The notes beneath the pieces are model-generated. The model did not search any database. It was not told the origin of the DNA and worked only from the letters and a program-made list of their open reading frames with translations. A stretch of DNA of 64,000 nt, taken from the NCBI GenBank assembly GCA_035390885.1, contig DAOOUW010000005.1, positions 7,752-71,751 of the forward strand, written 5' to 3'. The stretch is from JAOAFT01 sp035390885. GTDB lineage: Bacteria; Bacteroidota; Ignavibacteria; UBA10030. This document shows positions 8,299-15,730 of the stretch, piece by piece (positions within the stretch are counted from its first letter, which is position 1; the number at the start of each line of letters is the position of its first letter). Made by a program: the position numbers and the translations under genes.

Positions 8299-10413
8299 AT
8301 GAAAAAAATTGTAATTCTAATGCTTCTATGCTTTTCTAATTTAATTTTATATGCTCAATCAATTACCCCAGAAGAGCGAGAGATTATCGAGATTCAAAAT
8401 ACCCGTGAGATGGGAAATCAAAAATTACTTTCGTATCTCGCTCATCCGAATGAAAAGATTCGCTGTCGTGCGCTTGTTGCAATTGCAAATATCGAAGACA
8501 CCACCGCAATTCGCAATGTTATGGAAAAGCTTAGCGACGAAAATCCTGACGTGAGAGCAATGGCAATATTTGCCTTGAGTTACATTGGAACCGATACTGT
8601 GAGCAAGCCTTTGTTCGATATGTTGTTGAAAGAAACGGATACCGATGTTCAAAAATCAATTCTCAATACGCTTGGATTTATTGGCTCGCCTTCGATTCTG
8701 GAATCGTTGACAGAGATGAAAACCAATCTTTTGAAGCGAGAATTACGGGATGAACTTGCTCTATGTTATGGACGATATGCTCAGCGGGGGATAAGAACTG
8801 AACGAAGCGTGTGGCAATGTTTTTCGCTCCTTGAAGATACAAGCGCAAATGTGCAGTCGAAAGCTCTCTATGCGTTGTGGTGTTTAGCGCCGTATGAAAT
8901 GATCGATGTGGAAATTGCAAAACATGACGAGCTTTTAATATCTCTTGCTCATCATCCCGATCCTTATGTGCGGATGAATCTTGCGATGCTTCTAAGCCGT
9001 GCGCACGGAATGTATCGCGCCGCTATATTGGATTCGTTGGAGCTTTATGAATTCCGCACGACGAACGATTGGCGTGTATTAGTTCAAATTGTAAAAGCTC
9101 GCGCTGCACAGGTTACAGATGATCGCAATAATTTTTCTCGATTTGCAAATTATATTCACCATTTTCAACCGTATGTTCAGGTTACCGCAGTGCAAAATCT
9201 TGCGCAAATACCGTCATCGGTGGTCATTGCTTCTGGTCTGGCTGATGCGGTAGCAAAAGAACTTACGACAATGGCGCTCGATACGACATACTCAGAAATG
9301 CTTCGAGGCGAAGCTCTTGTAACTCTCGGAAAATTATTTCCATACTATTTCGATAATAATGATTCGCTCTGGTTATCAATTCCCAGTTTAGCGATTCAAA
9401 GGAAGCGACTGGAAGCAATTGGTCAGAACATTTCGCAACGCCATCTCGACACTTTGATTGCTCATCTGACTGATCCAAATATTAAGATTGCAATGGCTGC
9501 GTGGGATTATTCCAGAAATTTTGCAACCTTCCAGGCTCTACAGGCGTTAAAGTATGATTCCGCACGAGCGATGACGCTCTTTGGCGCCTTCTGCGATAAA
9601 GCTGAATATACAATGAAACGGGGCGACATCGCTCTTACCACAATCGTCGCTGATATTGCTGCTTCCCCTTCGACTGCATGGATTTTTATTCAAACGCCGT
9701 ACCGACAACGAATGATAACGCTCTTTACGAATACGTATGCTTCACTCAAAAATAATCCAGAAGCAATTGAAGCAAGGCAATATATTCTTCGCGCATTGCA
9801 ATACATTGGTAATGAATCCTGTGTGCCAATGCTGCAAAAAGAAGCTCAAGGAGACGATCCACGAATTCGCGGAGAGGCGTTGCAGACTCTAAGGTTCATA
9901 ACAAAAAAGGATACATCGTTTGCAATTCTCAAAACGACGGCAAAACAATCTTCCGCCATTGATTGGAAGTTATACAACAAACTATCTTCTCATCCAAAGG
10001 TAGAGGTTGAAACATCGAAAGGGAATTTTACAATCGAGTTGAATAAGCAAGCTGCGCCTATTACTGTTTTGTCTTTTGTTCAGTTGGTGCAGAAAAAATT
10101 CTATAATGGATTGACGTTCCATCGAGTTGTGCCGTGTTTTGTGATTCAGGGCGGCGATCCGCGCGGCGATGGATGGGGTGGACCGGGCTATACGCTTCAC
10201 ACGGAAATCTATCCGATTCAGTTCGATGAAGGTTCTTGTGGAATGGCGAGCGCTGGAAAAGATACGGAAGGGAGTCAATTTTTTATTACGCAGGTACCTG
10301 TTCCTCACCTTGACGGTCGCTACACGCAGTTCGGAAAAGTTGTGTCTGGAATGGACGTTGTGAATACAATTATGGTTGGCGATAAGATTCTCTCAGCGCG
10401 TGTGATACAATAA
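8299..10413 (+). CDS. HEAT-repeat protein fused to cyclophilin-type peptidyl-prolyl isomerase
   Basis: Exported protein: signal peptide MKKIVILMLLCFSNLILYAQ. Residues about 35-540 are helical HEAT-like repeats (for example RCRALVAIANIEDTTAIRNV and DVRAMAIFALSYIG). The last 140 residues are a complete cyclophilin with FHRVVPCFVIQGGDP, GSQFFIT and HLDGRYTQFGKV, so the active-site Arg and the aromatic pocket are present. It should catalyse cis-trans isomerisation of X-Pro bonds in the periplasm, with the repeats acting as a client- or partner-binding scaffold (inference). A GAGAGGT ribosome binding site precedes the ATG. A P3 hairpin lies directly after the stop. Confidence 0.92.
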   Translation: MKKIVILMLLCFSNLILYAQSITPEEREIIEIQNTREMGNQKLLSYLAHPNEKIRCRALVAIANIEDTTAIRNVMEKLSDENPDVRAMAIFALSYIGTDTVSKPLFDMLLKETDTDVQKSILNTLGFIGSPSILESLTEMKTNLLKRELRDELALCYGRYAQRGIRTERSVWQCFSLLEDTSANVQSKALYALWCLAPYEMIDVEIAKHDELLISLAHHPDPYVRMNLAMLLSRAHGMYRAAILDSLELYEFRTTNDWRVLVQIVKARAAQVTDDRNNFSRFANYIHHFQPYVQVTAVQNLAQIPSSVVIASGLADAVAKELTTMALDTTYSEMLRGEALVTLGKLFPYYFDNNDSLWLSIPSLAIQRKRLEAIGQNISQRHLDTLIAHLTDPNIKIAMAAWDYSRNFATFQALQALKYDSARAMTLFGAFCDKAEYTMKRGDIALTTIVADIAASPSTAWIFIQTPYRQRMITLFTNTYASLKNNPEAIEARQYILRALQYIGNESCVPMLQKEAQGDDPRIRGEALQTLRFITKKDTSFAILKTTAKQSSAIDWKLYNKLSSHPKVEVETSKGNFTIELNKQAAPITVLSFVQLVQKKFYNGLTFHRVVPCFVIQGGDPRGDGWGGPGYTLHTEIYPIQFDEGSCGMASAGKDTEGSQFFITQVPVPHLDGRYTQFGKVVSGMDVVNTIMVGDKILSARVIQ

Positions 10414-10418
10414 TATTT

Positions 10419-10438
10419 CTCACGGGTGAACCCGTGGG
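10419..10438. repeat. P3 hairpin (CACGGGTGAACCCGTG)
   Basis: A compact palindrome with stem CACGGGT/ACCCGTG and a two-base loop, starting six bases after the stop of the HEAT/cyclophilin gene. Close relatives lie at 30208-30231 and 30397-30416, and a decayed one at 10854-10871. There is no T-run after it, so it is not a canonical intrinsic terminator. It may protect the mRNA 3' end or be a mobile palindrome. Confidence 0.75.
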
Positions 10439-10471
10439 CTGCAGATAGTTTCCGTTACTTATTGATTCTGT

Positions 10472-10589
10472 GGTGGCTTCGATACGAGATAGCGCTCTAC
10501 TCAACCAATCGTCAGGGAATCGGTTGCCGAGGTGCCGTAAGGCATATCGAGGCAACAGTCTTTGCAAGTTTCAAATGCATAATTTGGGT
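10472..10589 (+). repeat. P1 twin-hairpin interspersed repeat, copy A1
   Basis: Starts GGTGGCTTCGATACGAG and ends with the conserved tail GCATAATTTGGGT. Two stem-loops are recognisable: a GGTGGCT...(A)GCCACC arm, degenerate here, and GGTTGCC...GGCAAC. Both arms share the inner word CGTATCGA or its complement. Near-identical copies stand at 35215-35331 and 51055-51171, and inverted copies at 30263-30380, 38574-38660 and 62252-62399. It lies between a gene end and the next start and has no coding capacity. Confidence 0.85.
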
Positions 10590-10841
10590 AAACTTTTGGT
10601 TCTTTTCTTTCAAGAGAAAAGAACAAAGAATGATGAATTAAATGTAAAGGAAAGTAAAAACACGAAGCAGAAAGGAAACATCCAGTCCTTCGGACACCCC
10701 TCTAAAAGAGGGGAATAATTCCCCTTCACAGAAGGGGTGTCAACCGAAGGTTGACGGGGTAGTCTATCAATGTGGTGGCTTCGATACGAGCTATCGCTCT
10801 ACTCAGCCACCGTCAGAGAATCGGTTGCCGCGGTGCACGAA
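10553..10841 (+). repeat. Long direct repeat, left copy (P1 tail, AT-rich spacer, P2, P1 hairpin)
   Basis: This 289-base block recurs at 17914-18203 in the same orientation with only scattered differences. It comprises the P1 tail, a spacer with a TTCTTTTCT/AGAAAAGAA hairpin, the P2 palindrome (10687-10750, arms CCTTCGG and CCGAAGG with nested CACCCC/GGGGTG), the connector TTGACGGGGTAGTCTATCAA, and a second P1 hairpin (10774-10811, GGTGGC/GCCACC) followed by a truncated second arm. Short open frames across it are only repeat translations. The rest of the gap to 11005 holds a decayed P3 hairpin and nothing else I can identify. Confidence 0.85.
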
Positions 10842-11005
10842 AGTAGTTTTCACCCACGGATGAACTCGTGGATTACATAAATAATTTTCCTTCAGTTGCC
10901 ATCTAAGCTCGGTTTCTAAGGCTTCGTAAAGTGGGATTGAAGCAACAGTCTATGGTAGTTTCTACTGCAGCATTCGAGTCAAATAAATTGTCGGAGAAAG
11001 AGAAT

Positions 11006-13057
11006 ATGAAACACATCAATTATATCTTTATTGTTATCTGTATAATATCTCAGGTTTTATATGGACAGGCAGATTCGATTATTGTGTTTGATGATGGAAT
11101 TGCATTGTTGAGGTCTGGACCGCTCGCAAGCGATGTTGGCGCACGAACAGAGTACCATTATCTTCCTGAAGCAGCGCCGCGCTCTCAGTGGGTTGTCTCC
11201 ACATTTCGATATACGCTTCCTGCTTCCTGGTTCATTCAAACAGTCGATGGTGAAAAATCAATTTATCAGCGGAATATCAACAACGAGCGCCACTGGCATC
11301 CGATGGTGGTATCCGGCAATAATCTCTGGCGTTCCTATACTGTAACCTGTCGGATGAAGCCGTCGTCCAATGAGCGTCAGAGCGGATTGATTTTTCAGTA
11401 CCAACACGATCGACAATATAATATCTTTTGCATTGAAGATGGAAAACTACGATTAAAACAAATTGCGCATTCGACATCCTTTAGAACGTTGAATGAAAAA
11501 ATCCTTGCGGAAAAAGAATTTGTTGGCGCTGAACATTCCTGGATAACAATGACGGTGAAAGTGGATGCAAATCGTATTCTGGCATGGACAAATGGCGGCG
11601 ATACGCTTTCCGCGGCCGATACGCTCTATAAACACGGGAAGATTGGCTTGCTTGCCGATGCTCCCACTGCCTTTAATTCTATTTCTGTAAAGATGAGTAA
11701 GTCGAATCTCGAACAATTCAATTTAGAATGCAAAACTGCTGCTGAGGGAGAAAAAATGCTTCAGCAGAAGCAGCCTCAAATGAAGCTCTGGAAAAAGATT
11801 TCAACCGAAGGATTTGGCACCGGAAGGAATTTAAGATTTGGAGATCTTGATAATGACGGAAAGGTCGACGTGCTGGTTGGTCAGGTGGTGCATTACGGGC
11901 CAAAAGATGCCAACAGTGAACTCTCCTGTCTTACTGCAATGACGCTCGACGGAAAAATTCTGTGGCGCATTGGCGCTCCGGATCCATGGAAAACAATTCT
12001 GACGAATGATGTTGCATTCCAGATACACGATATAGATCACGATGGTAAAGCCGAAGTAATTTATTGTATGAATCAAGAACTTATCATAGCGGATGGATCG
12101 ACTGGAGCGACAAAGCTCAAAACTCCAACACCATTACGACCTGGAGGCGCAGCGCCAGCGGCGGGCTTGACGAAGTTCAAGAGGATTCTTGGCGATTGTA
12201 TTTTCTTTTGTGATTTGAAGGGAGAAGGTTGGCAGTCTTCGATTATTGTAAAAGATCGATATACCTCGCTCTGGGCTTTTGATAAAAATCTTCATCTGTT
12301 GTGGAGCGCGCAGTGCAACACAGGACATTATCCTTATGCATACGATATTGATAACGATGGCAAAGATGAAGTAATGATGGGATATACGTTGTTCGACGAT
12401 AATGGTAAAAAATTATGGTCTCTCGATTCTACTTTGAGCGATCACGCCGATGGCGTGGCAATTATGAAACTCAAAAAAAATGCGCCGCCAGTAATTCTAT
12501 GCGCTGCAAGCGATGAAGGAATGATTTTCATCAGCGCTGATGGAAAAGTTCTTAAACATCATTACAATGGACATATTCAAAATCCCGTTGTTGCAAATTT
12601 CAGAGACGACTTACCTGGTCTGGAAGTTGTCTCGGTGAATTTTTGGGCGAATCAAGGAATTATTCAATTCTATGATTCCGATGGTTCGGTGTACTATGAG
12701 TTCGAGCCAACACAGTATGGAAGTATGTGCACGCCTGTGAACTGGACAGGGAAGACAGAAGAATATGTACTCCTTAATGCCAATGTTGATGAAGGCGGAC
12801 TTTACGATGGGTGGGGAAGAAGGGCGCTGTTATTTCCTGACGATGGCCATCCGGATATGTGCTGCACAGCTTTCGATGTTTATGGCGATTGCCGAGATGA
12901 AATAATTGTTTGGGATCCGCATGAAATTTGGATTTACACACAGAGCGACAATCCAAAGCAAGGAGTTCTCTACAAGCCATATCGCAATCCATTATGGAAT
13001 GAATCGAATTATCGCGCCAATGTGTCCATCCCCGAGGAGTTGATGAAGTCGAAATAA
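11006..13057 (+). CDS. Secreted FG-GAP beta-propeller protein, possible polysaccharide lyase
   Basis: Start set at the ATG at 11006, after a GAGAAAGAG ribosome binding site and with signal peptide MKHINYIFIVICIISQVLYG; the frame is open 75 bases further upstream without such signals. Residues about 60-235 look like a concanavalin/LamG (DUF1080-like) module. The rest is a propeller with calcium-type loops DLDNDGKVD, DIDHDGKAE and DIDNDGKDE and a C-terminal DVYGDCRDEIIVWD strand. That last motif and the overall layout resemble family 11 rhamnogalacturonan lyases, but I cannot identify the catalytic residues, so lyase activity is a hypothesis. No T9SS tail is present. Confidence 0.8.
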   Translation: MKHINYIFIVICIISQVLYGQADSIIVFDDGIALLRSGPLASDVGARTEYHYLPEAAPRSQWVVSTFRYTLPASWFIQTVDGEKSIYQRNINNERHWHPMVVSGNNLWRSYTVTCRMKPSSNERQSGLIFQYQHDRQYNIFCIEDGKLRLKQIAHSTSFRTLNEKILAEKEFVGAEHSWITMTVKVDANRILAWTNGGDTLSAADTLYKHGKIGLLADAPTAFNSISVKMSKSNLEQFNLECKTAAEGEKMLQQKQPQMKLWKKISTEGFGTGRNLRFGDLDNDGKVDVLVGQVVHYGPKDANSELSCLTAMTLDGKILWRIGAPDPWKTILTNDVAFQIHDIDHDGKAEVIYCMNQELIIADGSTGATKLKTPTPLRPGGAAPAAGLTKFKRILGDCIFFCDLKGEGWQSSIIVKDRYTSLWAFDKNLHLLWSAQCNTGHYPYAYDIDNDGKDEVMMGYTLFDDNGKKLWSLDSTLSDHADGVAIMKLKKNAPPVILCAASDEGMIFISADGKVLKHHYNGHIQNPVVANFRDDLPGLEVVSVNFWANQGIIQFYDSDGSVYYEFEPTQYGSMCTPVNWTGKTEEYVLLNANVDEGGLYDGWGRRALLFPDDGHPDMCCTAFDVYGDCRDEIIVWDPHEIWIYTQSDNPKQGVLYKPYRNPLWNESNYRANVSIPEELMKSK

Positions 13058-13497
13058 AACTCCCTGATAATTGTCTCGACTGTGTAACCGTTCTAACAGG
13101 GAAGCTCGGACGACTTTTGGGTTCGCAATTCCATAGTTATGATTGACAATAGTTTGGAATCGGTTTATATTTTACGCGATGAATGAAAGCAAACTACAGA
13201 GGGAAGTGGTGGTGAGAAATTTAAGTGCGAGGATATTTTCAACAATGCTAAAAATTCAATTATTTAATAGCAATTCTTAAAGTTTATTAAAACTTTATTA
13301 TACAAAATATTGTTAAACATTTATAACATGAGAGACAAAATATGGACGGCATTCTAAAAACTTCAATTATAAAAGATTCAATAAATGCTTAAAATTGCTT
13401 GCTTAATGGATTTGACAAGTTCTGCGCATTTGGTCTTGTAAGAGTGCCTTGTAGCTATATACTTTAACTAAAATTGCAATAAAAGGTGATTACAAAG
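13058..13497. other. AT-rich intergenic region with two sigma70-like promoters
   Basis: 440 bases without a convincing gene. Base composition changes sharply to AT-rich after about 13230. A promoter-like pair lies at 13143-13171 (see separate entry). A second, weaker TTGACA stands at 13412-13417, about 80 bases before the AlbA_2 gene. No P1-type repeat is present here. Confidence 0.6.
13143..13171 (+). promoter_or_regulatory. Sigma70-like promoter upstream of the AlbA_2/BRCT pair
   Basis: TTGACA at 13143-13148, a 17-base spacer and TATATT at 13166-13171, pointing right. If used, transcription would start near 13178 and give a leader of about 320 bases before the AlbA_2 gene. Judged only from consensus match. 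Confidence 0.5.
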
Positions 13498-14682
13498 ATG
13501 ATTACAACAAACATTGACCAAATTACTGAAGAGGATTTGCAAGCCTTAATAAATAATGCGATCTCAGAGGGGAAGACCATAGAATACAAACAATCTTTAC
13601 CAGGAAATTCAGATGCAGATAAAAAAGAATTCGTTGCTGATATTTCGTCTTTTGCAAATGCCAGTGGTGGTGACCTGATATTTGGTATCCTTGAAGATAG
13701 GGACACAGGATTGCCTGTAACATTAGAGGGTTTAACAATTGCGAATGTTGACCAGGAAATTATCAGATTGGACAGCATAATACGAGATGGAATTGAACCA
13801 CGAATTATAGGAATAGTCATTAAACCGGTTAAGTTATCGAATTCAAAAACAGCTATAGTAATTAGAGTGCCTAAGAGTTGGATTAGCCCTCATCGTGTCT
13901 CTTTCAAAGGTCACGATAAATTTTACTCCAGAAGCACTAATGGGAAATATCCGATGGATGTTGCCGAATTGAGAATAGCGTTTAATTTGTCGGAAACGGT
14001 AACGGAAAGGATTAGAAAGTTTAGAGAAGATAGAATATCAAAGATTTATGCCAATGAAACTCCAGTGCCATTTAATGACACTGCCAAAATAGTTCTACAT
14101 TTAATACCTATTATTTCGTTTCATCCTGGACAAAGTTATGAAATAAATAAAATAGCCCTTCATCCTGAACAAATGCGTCCAATACTTTACCCCATATTTG
14201 TTCATCACAGATATAACCTTGATGGATTTTTAACTTTCGATAGTGAAGAACAAGAGAAATCAAGTTCTTATGTGCAACTCTTTAAGAATGGAATTATCGA
14301 GGCTGTAGAGGGACATTTGCTTGACCCTGCTTTTAACCAAGGAAAATTGTGGATTCCTATAAGTTCCTTCGAGAAAAGTTTGATTCAATCACTCTCCGAA
14401 TATCTCTCAGTTCTTCAAACATTAAATGTTGAGTTACCAGTCTTTATCTTTATGTCCCTTCTTGGTGTTAAAGGATATTCGAAGGATGATTTTCATAGTC
14501 ATTTATTAAGAAGTCCCTATCCGATTGATAGAAATGTTTTAATGCTACCGGAGATTGTTATTGAAAGTTATGATGTTAGAGCGCAGGACGTTTTAAGACC
14601 TTGTTTTGATTCTATTTGGAATGCTTGTGGATTCCCAAGATCATTAAATTATAATGAAGCTGGAGAATGGGTAGGTAGATAA
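13498..14682 (+). CDS. AlbA_2 (Schlafen-type) putative DNA/ATP-binding protein
   Basis: The N-terminal 130 residues carry the AlbA_2 signature: EGKTIEYKQSL, then KKEFVADISSFANASGGDLIFGI, and later RVPKSW with FYSRSTNGKYPMD. This domain occurs in transcriptional regulators, RecG-like proteins and several phage-defence or Schlafen-related proteins. The C-terminal 250 residues match no family I know and have no helicase or winged-helix motif. The start at 13498 fits an AAAGGTGA ribosome binding site eight bases upstream; a GTG at 13486 overlaps that site. The gene is visibly more AT-rich than its neighbours and is followed by a BRCT gene, suggesting a transferred pair. Precise function unknown. 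Confidence 0.82.
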   Translation: MITTNIDQITEEDLQALINNAISEGKTIEYKQSLPGNSDADKKEFVADISSFANASGGDLIFGILEDRDTGLPVTLEGLTIANVDQEIIRLDSIIRDGIEPRIIGIVIKPVKLSNSKTAIVIRVPKSWISPHRVSFKGHDKFYSRSTNGKYPMDVAELRIAFNLSETVTERIRKFREDRISKIYANETPVPFNDTAKIVLHLIPIISFHPGQSYEINKIALHPEQMRPILYPIFVHHRYNLDGFLTFDSEEQEKSSSYVQLFKNGIIEAVEGHLLDPAFNQGKLWIPISSFEKSLIQSLSEYLSVLQTLNVELPVFIFMSLLGVKGYSKDDFHSHLLRSPYPIDRNVLMLPEIVIESYDVRAQDVLRPCFDSIWNACGFPRSLNYNEAGEWVGR

Positions 14683-14818
14683 ATGTTCTGGAGGCAATTT
14701 ACTATATGTGGTAGTCGCTTTGCATTTTTTCAAATATCGAAAACAATATGGTATGGCATTGCAATTTCAAGTTGTTTGAAATATAAGTTGTGAGTAAAAA
14801 TTCTTGGTGGAGATTTTT

Positions 14819-15709
14819 ATGAAAAACGATATTTCAGATTTAGATGATAATGGTCAGCCTAATAATCCTGCATTTAATTGGAGAAGAAATAGAAATAAAA
14901 TTGCTTCAAGCCTGATAGGAATATTATCTGGACTTACCGTTGATAATGAATTAAGCGACACCGAAATATTTTTTTTACAAAATTGGCTCGATAATCAAGA
15001 TGTAAAAAGGGGAGATTTATATGATATTTATGAAGAAATAAATATCATATTACAGGATGGAATAATTACATCAGAAGAAAGAGAAGGACTAATCTTGATG
15101 CTTAATGATTGCATTGAATATAGTCCAAGAATCATTGATACAGATTCATCTATAAATGAATTTATAGGTTTTTTAAAAGGAATTACTGGTGATAATGAAA
15201 TATCTCAGGAAGAATTTTCCAAACTAAGAGATTATTTATCAAAATATAATCACATTCTGAACAAATGGCCGTTTGATTTATTATATCAGGCGATTAATGA
15301 TATATTACACGATAATAATATTTCAAAATCAGAGTTAATGGAATTGTGTTCGTTAATTCAACAGGTTACTGGAACAAGTTTTACAAAATATGGCGATGCT
15401 ATTGGTGGGGCAACAACAATGTTTGATGCACCTGTCCCAACTTTTAGCGAGAAAAATGTTTGTCTAACAGGTCAATTTATTTCAGGTACTCGTAGTGCTA
15501 TCAAAAAACAAATTGAATCGTTGGGAGCTATTCTGCAGGAAAATGTAACGCTTAAAACAGATATACTTATTATTGGCACTTTATCAAGTCGTGATTGGAT
15601 TCATACATCTACTGGAAGAAAAATTGAGAAAGCAATCGAACTGAAAAAGTCCGGTCATGATTTGATTATTACAAATGAACGAGTTGCTTTATTGAATTCG
15701 AGCTTGTGA
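14819..15709 (+). CDS. BRCT-domain protein with duplicated helical N-terminal repeats
   Basis: Start at the ATG at 14819, preceded by GGTGGAG; the frame is open 15 bases further upstream. Residues about 20-110 and 115-195 are two copies of a helical unit (GILSGLTVDNELSDTE and GFLKGITGDNEISQEE, each followed by an LYxxIN-type helix and a DGxIT/DNNIS turn), resembling TerB- or EF-hand-like repeats. Residues about 210-297 form a BRCT domain of the bacterial ligase type (VCLTGQF, LGAILQENVT, SRDWIHTSTGRKIEKA). BRCT domains bind DNA ends or phosphoproteins. No ligase or nuclease domain is attached. It is AT-rich like the AlbA_2 gene before it, so the two may act together. Confidence 0.82.
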   Translation: MKNDISDLDDNGQPNNPAFNWRRNRNKIASSLIGILSGLTVDNELSDTEIFFLQNWLDNQDVKRGDLYDIYEEINIILQDGIITSEEREGLILMLNDCIEYSPRIIDTDSSINEFIGFLKGITGDNEISQEEFSKLRDYLSKYNHILNKWPFDLLYQAINDILHDNNISKSELMELCSLIQQVTGTSFTKYGDAIGGATTMFDAPVPTFSEKNVCLTGQFISGTRSAIKKQIESLGAILQENVTLKTDILIIGTLSSRDWIHTSTGRKIEKAIELKKSGHDLIITNERVALLNSSL

Positions 15710-15730
15710 ATTTAATGAATGGAGGCAAAT

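Noticed and set aside
10370..10718. Several overlapping open frames of 65-82 codons across the A repeat locus
   Set aside because: They are translations of the P1, spacer and P2 repeats. The same peptides reappear at other P1 copies, and no ribosome binding site supports them.
13179..13280. Possible 33-codon peptide MNESKLQREV after the 13143 promoter
   Set aside because: No ribosome binding site before its ATG and no recognisable sequence; too short to support.
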